The notes: a model not told the origin generated them from the sequence alone. Counted from the stretch's first letter, positions 1 to 9,101 are shown. The stretch: 64,000 nucleotides of DNA from Psychrobacter sp. 72-O-c (GCF_904846605.1 NZ_CAJHBI010000002.1:1-64000), one strand, 5' to 3'. Program-made: numbers and translations.

Positions 1-123
1 ATTGATACGGTCATGACTGATATTCTCAGGATGATGATCAGCATAATTAGTAATGGTGTAGTTTATTTGACTCACCATGAGATATTGGCAATAATCTAGT
101 CGGGTTACTTTGGGCTTTTTCAT
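1..123 (-). mobile_element. IS transposase, N-terminal part (runs off window edge)
   Basis: The minus strand opens at an ATG at 123 and reads 41 codons without a stop to the window edge. The protein begins MKKPKVTRLDYCQYL and continues with SQINYTITNYADH and SHDRIN. From memory this opening is typical of DDE transposases of the IS701/IS4-like group, with a first helix region before the catalytic domain. Only the N-terminus is visible, so neither intactness nor the far inverted repeat can be judged. It lies beside palindromic repeats and a gene fragment, consistent with a mobile-element junction. Family assignment is by recalled resemblance only. Confidence 0.6.
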
Positions 124-302
124 GACTTTATGCTACTACGTTATTCTTGAGGTTAGCAATACTTATTCGGTTTTGCGTAAGTCCTAAAGGTGATAGAACC
201 ACTCATCCAAATCATATAAGTAATATTGTAATGATAACTATGTAAGTTTTCAGTTATGGATTGCTAGGATTTGTGAAAGGAGCTAGTTGTGCCTCGTTAT
301 TG

Positions 303-337
303 CAACCGTGGATTTCGCTATTGCTCCGTCCACGCTA
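303..337. repeat. REP-like palindrome
   Basis: An imperfect palindrome has arms CGTGGA (307-312) and TCCACG (329-334) around a core reading TTTCGCTATTGCTCCG. The arm-core pattern resembles the widespread short palindromic repeats that read GTGGA-ttcgc-...-TCCAC. It stands alone here, 35 bp before the next palindrome. Function is unknown; such repeats are usually non-coding and dispersed. Confidence 0.5.
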
Positions 338-368
338 CCTACTACATACCTATCAAGCTAATTTTGAT

Positions 369-503
369 GTAGGCTGGGTTTTTAACCCAGCAGGATCTAC
401 AAGTTAAGTTTATAGTTATAATTAAGCAGGATTTGTGCTTAATATAGTATGAGTCATCTTTCTAGATTATCTATGAATTCGCTGGGTTAAAAACCCAGCC
501 TAC
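369..503. repeat. Pair of 23-bp inverted palindromes (MITE- or BIME-like)
   Basis: Two 23-bp copies face each other at 369-391 and 481-503. The second is the exact reverse complement of the first. Each copy is itself a hairpin, with GCTGGGTT pairing to AACCCAGC. The 89 bp between them are AT-rich with no reading frame. The geometry could be a tiny non-autonomous element with terminal inverted repeats or a paired palindromic repeat. No clear target duplication is visible. The right copy supplies the TAG that ends the adjacent methyltransferase fragment. Confidence 0.65.
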
Positions 504-712
504 GTGCTACCGTCATCGAGCTTTTGTGGCGAAAAGATACCCCACGTGGTCGCAAAGTCAAAAGGCTTGCCCAGTACATCTTGGCGAAAATTAATATCAT
601 CGCGCCAGTGTTTTGCTTTTTCTAATAGGTCAGCAGGAGGTCTATGGCTTATGGGATATCTCGGATATCGGATAAATAAAAGGATGGTGCGTGTTACAAA
701 ATAAGCGAACAC
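500..712 (-). pseudogene. Class I SAM methyltransferase fragment (RsmC/RlmG-like N-terminus)
   Basis: The minus strand encodes a short fragment containing KHWRDDINFRQDVLG, then FDFATTWGIFSPQKLDDGST, then an immediate stop. The segment TTWGIFSPQKLDDGS resembles the substrate-side motif just before the SAM-binding domain of RsmC/RlmG-type methyltransferases. Everything after that point, including the SAM-binding and NPP motifs, is missing. The stop codon is the TAG inside the flanking 23-bp repeat, so the break falls exactly at the repeat edge. The 5' part (about 660-712) does not look like a natural N-terminus. Read as a decayed remnant. Confidence 0.6.
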
Positions 713-780
713 TTTATAGTGTGTATTGTAACGAGAAAAAGGAAATTTTGCAGCTATGGATTGGTATAATTGTACTGATA

Positions 781-843
781 GAATTGAGAATTGAGAATTG
801 AGAATTGAGAATTGAGAATTGAGAATTGAGAATTGAGAATTGA
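781..843. repeat. 7-bp tandem repeat, nine copies
   Basis: Nine perfect head-to-tail copies of GAATTGA fill 781-843, followed by one degenerate copy (GAGTTGG). The array lies 72 bp upstream of the TTG start of the DMT transporter. Perfect short repeats of this kind mutate by slippage, so copy number may vary between isolates. Any effect on expression of the transporter is inference. Confidence 0.9.
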
Positions 844-915
844 GAGTTGGGGTTGAAGTAGGTACAAGGGTAGGTTAGTTTAATATTTAGAGCTTAGCCT
901 ATCAGGAGTATTTAC

Positions 916-1830
916 TTGAAACCTAGTACACACTTTAAAGAATATAAAGATAACTTACCTCTCGCAGTATTGGTAATTATCATAGCGGTATTAGCGCTTT
1001 CACTAGGTGATGCACTAATCAAGTTCACCAGCGCAGAGTTTGTTATCTGGCAAATATTTGTTCTGCGCTCGCTCCTAGTGATGCCTATTCTTCTGCTTTA
1101 TCTTTGGATTAAAGTGCCAAGTGCTTTATCTGTTCCACCAGCGCTAGGCTGGACAATGCTTCGTAGCGTCATGCTAGTTGGCATGTGGCTCGCTTACTAC
1201 CTGGCTTTACCAAATCTAGATTTGTCGATTGCTGCCGCGACCTACTATACACTACCTATTTTTATCACTCTTTTTTCAGCCGTATTCATTGGTGACAAAA
1301 TCAGTCGCCTTGGATGGATGGCGGTAGTTGTCGGATTTTTAGGGGTCTTATTAATACTGCGCCCAAAAGCTGGAGATTTTAACCTCTTTGCTATTTTGCC
1401 GTTAATTTCCGCTGTGCTTTATGCCTTGTCAATGATCCTAACTCGTACCAAGTGCCGAGAAGTTAATCCAGTCATGCTATCGCTTGCACTGAACCTGACT
1501 TTCGTTGTCGTAGGTACACTGGCTGCGGTTTTGATTTCGTCAATCGTTTCTGAACCACGTAAAGGTTTCTTATTGGCTTCATGGACAAACATGGGGTTCG
1601 TAGAATGGGCGTTAATGGCACTGTTGGCAGCTGCAATTCTGATAGGTAGTGTAGGAGCAGCAATTGCTTATCAAAAGGCACCGCCCGCAGTCATTGGTAC
1701 ATTTGACTTTGCGTATGTTGGATTTGCTATATTATGGGGGCTAGTATTTTTTGCCGAAGTTCCAGACATGTTATCTCTAATTGGAATCTTCTTGATTGTC
1801 GTAGCAGGATTTATGTCCTTGCGGCAATAA
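916..1830 (+). CDS. EamA/DMT-family transporter
   Basis: This 304-residue integral membrane protein has about ten hydrophobic helices in two halves, the EamA (drug/metabolite transporter) layout. The first half includes LSLGDALIKFTSAEFVIWQ, the second starts near residue 155. It probably sits in the inner membrane and moves a small metabolite; the substrate cannot be told from sequence. The start is TTG at 916 with AGGAG at 904-908 at good spacing; no suitable ATG lies nearby. It stands alone, downstream of a 7-bp tandem repeat, next to transposase and methyltransferase debris, so it may belong to a variable locus. Confidence 0.85.
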   Translation: MKPSTHFKEYKDNLPLAVLVIIIAVLALSLGDALIKFTSAEFVIWQIFVLRSLLVMPILLLYLWIKVPSALSVPPALGWTMLRSVMLVGMWLAYYLALPNLDLSIAAATYYTLPIFITLFSAVFIGDKISRLGWMAVVVGFLGVLLILRPKAGDFNLFAILPLISAVLYALSMILTRTKCREVNPVMLSLALNLTFVVVGTLAAVLISSIVSEPRKGFLLASWTNMGFVEWALMALLAAAILIGSVGAAIAYQKAPPAVIGTFDFAYVGFAILWGLVFFAEVPDMLSLIGIFLIVVAGFMSLRQ

Positions 1831-2147
1831 TTGCTTCGTTTGCCTATAAATAGTTTTGTAGGATTCTCCCAGCGCACCGAACAGCTCGCAAAAATTAATT
1901 TTCTATACGAGGTGGTATTTTGTAAAACGCTTGGTTCAACTAGAAATAAGCTCGTCCCAAATTAGGATTATAAGCTATATCATGGATGAAATATTATGAA
2001 CAATCTAAAAAATTAATCAGGTATTCTATGACATCATTTAGCGTTGCACTTGGTGTGTTAATCTAAGCTTATAAAAAGGTTGCAAGCTTCTGTATAAAGC
2101 TGACTAGAGCCAAAATATACACTAAATGACCACTTTTAGTTTATTAA
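1831..2147. other. Intergenic, convergent, no gene seen
   Basis: This 317-bp gap lies between the 3' ends of the DMT transporter and xerD. It is AT-rich with scattered stops in all frames and no convincing terminator hairpin with a T-run. Confidence 0.6.
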
Positions 2148-3086
2148 TCAGCCACGCGGATGATGCTCAGCATGTAACTTCTGCAATCTAGCCGTTGCCA
2201 CATGAGTATATATCTGGGTGGTCGATAAATCGCTATGTCCCAGTAATAACTGTACGCTACGCAAATCCGCACCATGATTTAGCAAATGCGTAGCAAAAGC
2301 ATGACGCAATGTATGTGGTGATAAGTCTTTATCAATACTGGCAACTTTGGTATATTTCTTTAGCAGATACCAAAAGTTTTGCCGGGTCATATAACCGCCT
2401 TGCGCAGTTAAAAATACTGCTTGGCAATTTCCTGCCTTTAAATGAGCAATCAAATCACCGCGTCCATGGGCTAAATAATCTTCAAGCGCATCGGCCGCAT
2501 ATTCTCCTAATGGTACTAAACGGGTTTTATTTCCTTTCCCTGTGATTTGCAGCCAGCCAGCATTAAGATTAACTTGTTCTATTGATAAATTTACTAGCTC
2601 ACTTACCCGCAGACCACAGGCATATAGCACCTCTAGCATGGCTTTATCACGTAAACCAAGCGCGGTGCTGCTATCAGGCGCAGCCAGTAGATTATCAACA
2701 TCAGCTTCTGCTAAGTCTTTCGGTAGTGGGCGACCAATCTTTGGAGTTTTAATACGCTCGCAAGGATTGTCTTCACGTAGATTACTGGCAATCATCCATA
2801 GATAAAACTGGCGTAGGCTGGAGAGCATCCGTGCTTGGGTACGTGGGGTTTTGCCGTCTTGAGCAAGAATAGATAGGCAATGCAATACTTCATCGAGTTG
2901 CCAAAGTGTCAGTGCCGTATGACTGGTCAGCTCACAAGAGCGCAGATCGCGGACATAAGCGTTACGAGTGCGGGTCGCCAAACCACGAGCGAGCATCGCC
3001 TGACGAAACTCGGTTATATAAGTCGGCTCGTCATCAACGGCTAGCGCTTTTGGTTGTCGCTGCTGTACGGCACGGTCGCGGCTCAT
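2148..3086 (-). CDS. xerD: Tyrosine recombinase XerD
   Basis: XerD and its partner XerC resolve chromosome dimers at dif during cell division. The 312-residue protein has an N-terminal SAM-like DNA-binding domain (about 23-105) and a C-terminal catalytic domain. The full catalytic set is visible: R160 (ACGLRVSEL), K184 (ITGKGNK), H258 and R261 (HTLRHAFATHLL), H284 (LLGHSDLSTTQ) and Y293 (IYTHV). Length is slightly above the roughly 300 usual because of a charged N-terminal stretch. XerC is the alternative call; the ending TARLQKLHAEHHPRG fits XerD better. The gene is followed upstream by the methyltransferase on the same strand after a 58-bp gap. Confidence 0.85.
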   Translation of the reverse strand: MSRDRAVQQRQPKALAVDDEPTYITEFRQAMLARGLATRTRNAYVRDLRSCELTSHTALTLWQLDEVLHCLSILAQDGKTPRTQARMLSSLRQFYLWMIASNLREDNPCERIKTPKIGRPLPKDLAEADVDNLLAAPDSSTALGLRDKAMLEVLYACGLRVSELVNLSIEQVNLNAGWLQITGKGNKTRLVPLGEYAADALEDYLAHGRGDLIAHLKAGNCQAVFLTAQGGYMTRQNFWYLLKKYTKVASIDKDLSPHTLRHAFATHLLNHGADLRSVQLLLGHSDLSTTQIYTHVATARLQKLHAEHHPRG

Positions 3087-3144
3087 AAGACAATACTCGG
3101 TGATTGTACAAGACAGGATAAGGTAAGTTAATTCGTTTAGAATT

Positions 3145-4380
3145 TTATGATTGAGGTACTAAACACCATAACGAAGTGATTTCCGCACTGCGTGCAGCAA
3201 ACAGTGGATCAGTGTTGTCTTGGCTGCGACCGTGTTTAGGTTGGGTATCGAGACGGTATTTTACCTCTAAATCAGCATCCGCAAACCAGCCCAATAACTC
3301 ATCACGGGTTCGCAACTGCAAATGTTCAGCTAAATCCGACAGAATCAACCAGACTTCTCCCTGCTCGGCTAAGTGCTGTTTTGCGCCCTGCAAAAACCCA
3401 CGCAACATAGCACTATTGGCATCATAGACTCCGTGTTCTAATGGCGAGGTTGGCTTAGCGGGCAACCAAGGTGGATTACAGACAATCAGATTAGCCAATG
3501 GAGCGTCAGTCGGAAACAAATCTGCTTGCTGCAACTGCACGGCAGATAACTCTAAACGCGCAAAGTTCTCGCTGGCGCAGGCCAAAGCGCGCGGATTTAA
3601 GTCCGTCGCAATAACCTGTTGCACACCGCGCTGCGCCAAGATAATGGCCAGCAAACCGGTTCCGGTACCAATATCTAAGGCGACATCACAAGTATCCGGC
3701 AGCGGTGCATCGAGCAACAGCTGCACATACTCATGACGTGTTGGCGCGAAGACCCCATAATGTGGGAAAATTGATAAACCTAAATTTTCAATCGGTACCC
3801 CTTTCGCGCGCCATCCCGCCGCGCCTAAGGCCCCTTGCAGGTCACGAAACGAGAGTAAGCACGACTCATCCATCGCCTTATCTAACTGGCCAAAAGCAGC
3901 CGTACAGGCAGCACTTACATCGGGGGCGCGACGTAACTGACTGACATAACGGGCATCCAACTTTAATAGCAAACGGCCTAATACGCGCGAACGCTGGGCT
4001 TGGGCTTGGCGTTGCTGATGAAACAAATTAGGTAGCTGTTTAGATAACACTTCAGGTATCATTTTAGGTGTTACTGAGGACTCAGCCGTAGGTTCAGCAG
4101 ATTTATTCTTGTTGGCCGCTTTACTAATTTTGCGCTGCTCACTGCGCTCAATGCGTCGATTGATGGCTTGCAGTAATTGTCGCGCATTGTGAAAATCACC
4201 GTGCCAAAGCATTGAAGTGCCCGCGCAGGCTAAGCGATAGGCCTCATCTGCTGTCGTTTTGTCGTCGACCAAAACAATACGCGCGGGCGGCACTTGATTG
4301 CTTTCAGACAACCAGCGGGCATTACATAAGGTTTCGTTTTCGTGCCACTGCACATACTGCTTTTCTGTTGGTAACACGCT
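3145..4380 (-). CDS. Class I SAM-dependent methyltransferase (HemK/RlmG-like)
   Basis: The protein is about 411 residues. The C-terminal half carries a Rossmann methyltransferase domain: motif I as VALDIGTGTGLLAIILA, the acidic motif II in VIATDLNPRA, and the NPPW catalytic motif in LIVCNPPWLPA. NPPY/NPPW enzymes methylate exocyclic or side-chain nitrogen atoms in RNA, DNA or protein, so an RNA or protein target is likely, but the substrate is not known. The N-terminal 150 residues are Gln/Arg-rich and unassigned. GTG at 4380 was chosen because AAAGG and TAGG precede it; an upstream TTG at 4422 has no ribosome-binding site. Confidence 0.75.
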   Translation of the reverse strand, partial: SVLPTEKQYVQWHENETLCNARWLSESNQVPPARIVLVDDKTTADEAYRLACAGTSMLWHGDFHNARQLLQAINRRIERSEQRKISKAANKNKSAEPTAESSVTPKMIPEVLSKQLPNLFHQQRQAQAQRSRVLGRLLLKLDARYVSQLRRAPDVSAACTAAFGQLDKAMDESCLLSFRDLQGALGAAGWRAKGVPIENLGLSIFPHYGVFAPTRHEYVQLLLDAPLPDTCDVALDIGTGTGLLAIILAQRGVQQVIATDLNPRALACASENFARLELSAVQLQQADLFPTDAPLANLIVCNPPWLPAKPTSPLEHGVYDANSAMLRGFLQGAKQHLAEQGEVWLILSDLAEHLQLRTRDELLGWFADADLEVKYRLDTQPKHGRSQDNTDPLFAARSAEITSLWCLVPQS

Positions 4381-4440
4381 GCCTACCTTTAACCTGTGAA
4401 TGATATGTTCCCTATAACGCAAAGATATCTTGGCGTTATG

Positions 4441-4707
4441 TTAAGCGCTCTTTTTCTTTACTAAATAGCGATACGTTGGCGCATCATTCATCGTTTCTTG
4501 ATGGACAAGCGTGTGCCCCAAATGACGGCAAAAATTAGGAATGTCGCGCGTGGTAGCCGGATCGGTAGCGATTATTTCGATGATATCGCCGCCATCCGCT
4601 TTACGAATAGTCTTATGCAGCATCATTACTGGCTCAGGACAAATCAGCCCTTGAGTGTCTAAATGATGGTTAATAGAGATGTCTAGTATTGAAGTTGTCA
4701 TAGTCAT
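4441..4707 (-). CDS. tusA: TusA-family sulfurtransferase
   Basis: This 88-residue protein carries the TusA signature LDTQGLICPEPVMMLHKTI, with the CPxP cysteine that accepts persulfide sulfur. TusA passes sulfur from IscS to the TusBCD/E relay for the 2-thiouridine of tRNA wobble bases, in the cytosol. Length matches the usual 80 residues. It starts at either of two closely spaced ATGs (4707 or 4701). It is co-oriented with the methyltransferase downstream (18-60 bp gap) and a membrane protein upstream. Paralogues of TusA exist (YedF, YeeD), so the exact relay is not certain. Confidence 0.8.
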   Translation of the reverse strand: MTMTTSILDISINHHLDTQGLICPEPVMMLHKTIRKADGGDIIEIIATDPATTRDIPNFCRHLGHTLVHQETMNDAPTYRYLVKKKSA

Positions 4708-4757
4708 TTTTTTAAATTGAATGAGTTAAATGCAATTTTTCTGCCAAATGTACTTAC

Positions 4758-5264
4758 TTATAATGGCTTATTATCCAAATCAGTAGCGATATCCATAGAT
4801 GTCTCTTCAGCGGTTTCTGATAAATCATCTACTTCTAAAAAGTCAAAAAAACGCTTAAAACTAACTTTAAATAAGAATGCCACACCAAGCCATGAGGCCA
4901 ACCCTAGCCAAGCGGTATCAGCAAACAGTAGCCCGCCGATAAGAATAATGCTCGAGACCCCAATAGTCATTATAACCATCGAGGCCTGGTTGAGCCGATA
5001 GCGATAAATAATAAAGGCATCATAAAGCGTCATAGGAATGGTCAGGGCAATCAGCACATAGGGTAGATTAAAAAACAATCGATACAGCAGCTGGTTGTCA
5101 TGAAACATCTTTATGCTAGCAATTGTCCCAAATACCATAAAGGCAAAAATAGCGGCATAAATCAGGTACACCGCAATTTGGTTTAGTCGCTGTGCGCCTT
5201 TAATACGAGTAACCGCAAGCGGAGTAAAGCCGTACTGCGTAGATTGATTTGGGGCATTGGTCAT
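4758..5264 (-). CDS. Small integral membrane protein, function unknown
   Basis: The 168-residue protein has three to four hydrophobic segments: about residues 29-52 (VYLIYAAIFAFMVFGTIA), 62-88 (LPYVLIALTIPMTLYDAFII) and 96-132 (two helices through IGVSSIILIGGLLF and WLGLASWLGVAFLF). The tail is acidic (FLEVDDLSETAEETSMDIAT) and probably cytoplasmic. I do not recognise a family. It lies between ruvX and tusA on the same strand with about 90 and 50 bp gaps, so it may be cotranscribed with them. The start ATG at 5264 is the only good one. Confidence 0.65.
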   Translation of the reverse strand: MTNAPNQSTQYGFTPLAVTRIKGAQRLNQIAVYLIYAAIFAFMVFGTIASIKMFHDNQLLYRLFFNLPYVLIALTIPMTLYDAFIIYRYRLNQASMVIMTIGVSSIILIGGLLFADTAWLGLASWLGVAFLFKVSFKRFFDFLEVDDLSETAEETSMDIATDLDNKPL

Positions 5265-5356
5265 AACAATCAGCCGTCTTTTAGGTAAATATTATTAACA
5301 GAGTTATAAATGTGCTGATAATTTTTGGTCTGACTACCACTTGTCTGACAGTTGCC

Positions 5357-5911
5357 TTAATCAGCTTGGATGGCATCAATTGCTATGCCGCTACTAGGCT
5401 CAGCGAAGTAAGTAGACATCAAGATACAGGCAGAGATATCATCAATCGGATCGCGCTGATTTTTAATCCAACCGTTCTCCCATGCCAGCTCGCGCGCTTC
5501 TACTGAGGTCAAGCGCTCATCACAAAGTATCACGGTTGCCGGTGAGTGCTGCTCTAAAAGGCGATGAGCCAACCTACGTGCGAACTTATGCGCGCGCTTC
5601 GAGAGCATGGAGCTGCTGCCATCCATATTTAGCGGTAGCCCAACGACCACTTGTGCGACGGCCCAAACTTTGATTATACCAATTAAGTTATCCCAGTCAG
5701 GTTGCCCATTATTCATCGCTAGAATATCGAATGCGCGCGCGGTCTCGGTAATAGTATTACCTAGTGCCATGCCCATCTTTTTAACCCCATAATCTAGTGC
5801 TAATATCAGATGAGGTTTAGTGGCGGGCTCAGCAACACTGGTATCATTAATTTTGTCGATTTCTTTGTCAATTTCTTTGTCAATTTCGATGTCGGTCTCA
5901 CTATCTACCAT
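5357..5911 (-). CDS. ruvX: RuvX/YqgF, putative pre-16S rRNA nuclease
   Basis: RuvX (YqgF) is an RNase H-fold nuclease needed for 16S rRNA 5'-end maturation; older names call it a Holliday-junction resolvase. The motifs are in order: LALDYGVKKMGMALGN with the catalytic Asp, VVGLPLNMDGS, VILCDERLTSVEA with the Glu, and DDISACILMSTYF with the final Asp. At 184 residues it exceeds the usual 140 because of an acidic N-terminal tail made of repeated EIDK units. It is followed downstream by the membrane protein and preceded by yqgE 53 bp away, the classic yqgE-ruvX pairing. Confidence 0.9.
   Translation of the reverse strand: MVDSETDIEIDKEIDKEIDKINDTSVAEPATKPHLILALDYGVKKMGMALGNTITETARAFDILAMNNGQPDWDNLIGIIKVWAVAQVVVGLPLNMDGSSSMLSKRAHKFARRLAHRLLEQHSPATVILCDERLTSVEARELAWENGWIKNQRDPIDDISACILMSTYFAEPSSGIAIDAIQAD
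5851..5890 (-). repeat. In-frame 12-bp repeat in ruvX (EIDK units)
   Basis: About three near-perfect 12-bp units (plus-strand ATTTCTTTGTCA) encode repeated EIDK near the start of RuvX. The copies are in frame, so slippage would lengthen or shorten an acidic tail without breaking the gene. Confidence 0.7.
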
Positions 5912-5964
5912 AGTAGGGGACGTTTCCTATATTTTTTTATAGTGTATTGAGGTTAGCTTAGTTA

Positions 5965-6528
5965 TTAAGCGTGACCAATATCACTGCTTAGATAATCAAA
6001 ATTGACCCCAATCTTATCTGCGGCTAGCTGCCAGCGTTCTTCAAAAGGCGTATCGAACAATAAAGTTAAATCAGCAGGGCAAACCAGCCAATCACCATTA
6101 TCAAGCTCGCGCTCAAGCTGCTTTTTACCCCAGCTAGCATGGCCTAAGCACAGTTGGTAATGCCCGACCCCTTGACCTGCAGCAATACGTTTAAGAATAT
6201 CTTGACTGGTCGTAATACAGACGTTCTCAGAGATAGCAAATGAGGAAGCCCACTCTGGCTGACCTGTATGCAGTACAAAACCCACTTCAGGGTACACAGG
6301 GCCACCTTCTAACGCCAAATCCTCCATCACCTGTGTATCAGTGACTTCGATATCTAAATCTTCTAGCAGCTTGCCTACCCGCGATTGCTCTAGCGGACGG
6401 TTGACTATCAGACCAAGGGCGCCTTGTTTATCATGGCGACAGATATAGATCAGCGCCTGCTCAAACCTAGGGTCTGACAGCTCTGGTGCCGCAATTAAAA
6501 AATGATGGGTCAAGTTAGCTCTAGGCAT
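5965..6528 (-). CDS. yqgE: YqgE/AlgH family protein
   Basis: This is a UPF0301 family protein. It contains [57 protein letters not shown] and [21 protein letters not shown], all hallmarks of the family. The biochemical role is not established; the Pseudomonas homologue AlgH was linked to alginate regulation. ATG at 6528 gives 187 residues, the usual family length. An in-frame TTG 19 codons upstream would add a hydrophobic stretch not found in the family. It precedes ruvX on the same strand, a conserved pairing. Confidence 0.9.
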   Translation of the reverse strand: MPRANLTHHFLIAAPELSDPRFEQALIYICRHDKQGALGLIVNRPLEQSRVGKLLEDLDIEVTDTQVMEDLALEGGPVYPEVGFVLHTGQPEWASSFAISENVCITTSQDILKRIAAGQGVGHYQLCLGHASWGKKQLERELDNGDWLVCPADLTLLFDTPFEERWQLAADKIGVNFDYLSSDIGHA

Positions 6529-6708
6529 AGGGGTAAGTACAATATAAAAGGGGTGGGGCACTACTATATGGTGATACTGAGCCAAAAATCAACTGAAGCC
6601 AAAAATCACTGATGTCAGAGATGGAGCTGGCTGGCAAATATTAACTGGTGGCAATATTAAACGTTATTAACTCACGAGTATTTATAAGCAACTTGTTATT
6701 CAACGGCT

Positions 6709-8388
6709 TTACTTAACATCAGTTAGCAAGCTTCTCGCATGATCACGAGTTACGTCGCTGATAGTAATACCGCCGGACATTCGTGCCAGCTCATCTACTT
6801 GGGCGTTATCAGTCAAGATAAGCAGCTCGCTTTGGGTCTGCTCATGATGATGTTTTTGCACTAAAATATGCTGGTGCGCTTGCGCCGCGACTTGCGCTTG
6901 ATGAGTAATGGCCAATAGTTGCTGAGTCTGACCCAAGGCACGAAGTAGTTCACCGACCACTTGCGCAGTACCACCACTGATACCGACATCAACTTCATCA
7001 AAGACTAACATCGGCTTGGCGGCATTATTATCCGCATTGGTCGCTTGCAGCACCTGCATGACTAATGCCATTCGTGACAGCTCACCGCCGGAAGCGATTT
7101 TATATAGCGGCTGCATTGGCATGCCAACGTTAGCGCTAAATAATAGGTCAATATCGTAGCAGCCTTGAGCACTATAATGGGCTGGGTCTGCTTTTTTAGT
7201 AAAGACAAATTCACAGCGTGCATTGGGTAGTGCCAGCGGTTGCAACTGCGCAATCAGCTGCGTACAAATAGTCGGGGCGGCCTGCGATCGCTCCTCATTC
7301 AATTGAGTTGCCAGCTGCAGGTATTCTTGCCAGGCTTGCTCAATTTGCGCGGCCAAGACATCACTACTAGGCTCATTTTCTAACTGCTCTAATTGCTGCT
7401 CCCAAGCCTGCGCTTCGGTGATTAAATCGCTTACTGGCAAGTTATGCTTGCGTGACAAGCGATGACCTAAACTTATCATGCTATCTAATGCTTGCAGCCG
7501 CTCAGGATCAGGCAGTTGTTGCTCAGCATAGTCTGAGAGCATCGCCGTTACCTCGGTAATTTGCTGTTGTGCTAAATGCAGCTGCTCTGAGGCCTGCTCA
7601 AAAGTTTGACTGACACCCATCTGATGGTCACACAGCTTGATAGCTTGTCCGAGCAGGGTCATTACATCCGGCTCATCAGTATCATTATCCAATAGATGCA
7701 GACCCTGACTGGCTTCTTGCATCAAGGCTTCAATATTAGACAGCTCTTCGTGCTCCGCTTCGATCTCGAAATAATCAACGCTCAGTAGCGGCGAGATATC
7801 AGCAAGTTGGCTTTGCAGTAACTGAATTCTATCTTGACGTTGAGCCTCACGACTAGCAATATCATCAGCACGGCGTTTTAGCTGCTGATACTGCTGATAG
7901 CTACTTGCCGTTTGTGCCACTAATGACGTTATCTGTGCCATCTCATCAAGCCATTGCACTACAAACTGCGGCTTAAGCAATGCTTGCTGGGCGTGCTGAC
8001 TATGAATATTAACCAGCAAGGCGCCCAAGCTTTTAAGCTCAGCCAGACTAACAGGTGTGCCGTTTAGCCATGCCTTTGAGCGTCCATTGCTACTTAGCTG
8101 CCGGCGAATCAATACTTCTGGCTCATCTAATAGTCGATCATGCTCAGCAAACCAATCAGCGACGACACTGTTGTCTTGAACATCGAACTGAGCATAAATA
8201 TCAGCGTTAGCGGCGCCATGCCTTACCATGGCACTGTCTGCTCGCTCACCGACGCATAAGGATAGAGCATCAAGTAGCAGCGACTTGCCAGCTCCTGTTT
8301 CACCAGTGATGACATTAAAGCCTTCAGCAACGCTCAGCTCATGCTTGGCTATTAACGCAAACTGATATAAAGTTAGTGATAACAGCAT
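6709..8388 (-). CDS. recN: DNA repair protein RecN
   Basis: RecN is an SMC-like ATPase that holds broken DNA ends together during recombinational repair. The 559-residue protein has a Walker A in ITGETGAGKSLLLDAL near residue 30, a long Gln-rich coiled coil through the middle, the ABC signature SGGELSRMALVMQ, and Walker B LVFDEVDVGISG, ending with a TVxEL-type domain. Length matches the family (about 553). ATG at 8388 follows GAGAGG; a TTG one codon upstream is less likely. An SOS box was not clearly seen upstream. Confidence 0.93.
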   Translation of the reverse strand: MLLSLTLYQFALIAKHELSVAEGFNVITGETGAGKSLLLDALSLCVGERADSAMVRHGAANADIYAQFDVQDNSVVADWFAEHDRLLDEPEVLIRRQLSSNGRSKAWLNGTPVSLAELKSLGALLVNIHSQHAQQALLKPQFVVQWLDEMAQITSLVAQTASSYQQYQQLKRRADDIASREAQRQDRIQLLQSQLADISPLLSVDYFEIEAEHEELSNIEALMQEASQGLHLLDNDTDEPDVMTLLGQAIKLCDHQMGVSQTFEQASEQLHLAQQQITEVTAMLSDYAEQQLPDPERLQALDSMISLGHRLSRKHNLPVSDLITEAQAWEQQLEQLENEPSSDVLAAQIEQAWQEYLQLATQLNEERSQAAPTICTQLIAQLQPLALPNARCEFVFTKKADPAHYSAQGCYDIDLLFSANVGMPMQPLYKIASGGELSRMALVMQVLQATNADNNAAKPMLVFDEVDVGISGGTAQVVGELLRALGQTQQLLAITHQAQVAAQAHQHILVQKHHHEQTQSELLILTDNAQVDELARMSGGITISDVTRDHARSLLTDVK

Positions 8389-9101
8389 CAACGCCTCTCA
8401 TGGCAGACAATTAACATCGAATAAGATCCTCGGTGAGTCATATCTAAAATAGGTAGGTACTTATTAGTAAAAGGTAGGTATTATTAAGTAGGTAGCATTG
8501 ATAAATAATATGGTGTCAAAATACTCTAAATACAAATTTTAGAGATGACCAAGCACATAAATCTACATAGAATAGCGCCTATAAAATCAATAAAAATAGT
8601 TGTTAATAAACATCGTAATGATAGTTAGACTAACGATAAGCTTTATCAAAAGCAACTGTATTCAAAACAGAGTACTGAGCAATTTACTTTGAGGTAATTT
8701 TATAATATCGGTGCTCAAGGTATAATTGCAAACACTACCTTGCTTTATAGCAGTCAAGCATGATTAAGATAACTGAAAAATACTGACCCCAATCAGTAAC
8801 AAAAATTTCAGCTGGGTTGTAACAAAATTTGTAGATATAATGTGGTAGCATAATCTCACATAATGATAAACTCTTGCTACAATCTCTACATACGTGGCGA
8901 TACATTATAAGAAGTCAGCGCGTTGTAGGACAGTGTACTGTTAGTAAAGTGATCAACTAACTCAGTACTTTAAAGAGTTTGATTGAAATTCTTTATCTGT
9001 ATCTGAAGCCTTTACGTGGTTTTAGATACAACCCCTCAACCATGATTCAATCAGTCGCTTATTTTTTAGTTTAGCAATAATTATTTGATAAGGAAGCCAC
9101 T
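8389..9101. other. Long AT-rich divergent intergenic region, no gene seen
   Basis: The 713 bp separate recN from ppnP, which diverge. Short imperfect copies of AGGTAGGTA occur at about 8450-8505, and a TATAAT-like box lies near 8837. No reading frame with a plausible ribosome-binding site, tRNA or strong hairpin was found. Promoters for both genes presumably lie here. Confidence 0.5.

Noticed and set aside
8389-9101. Possible small gene or sRNA in the recN-ppnP gap
   Set aside because: No frame with a start signal and no stable terminator-like hairpin was found.
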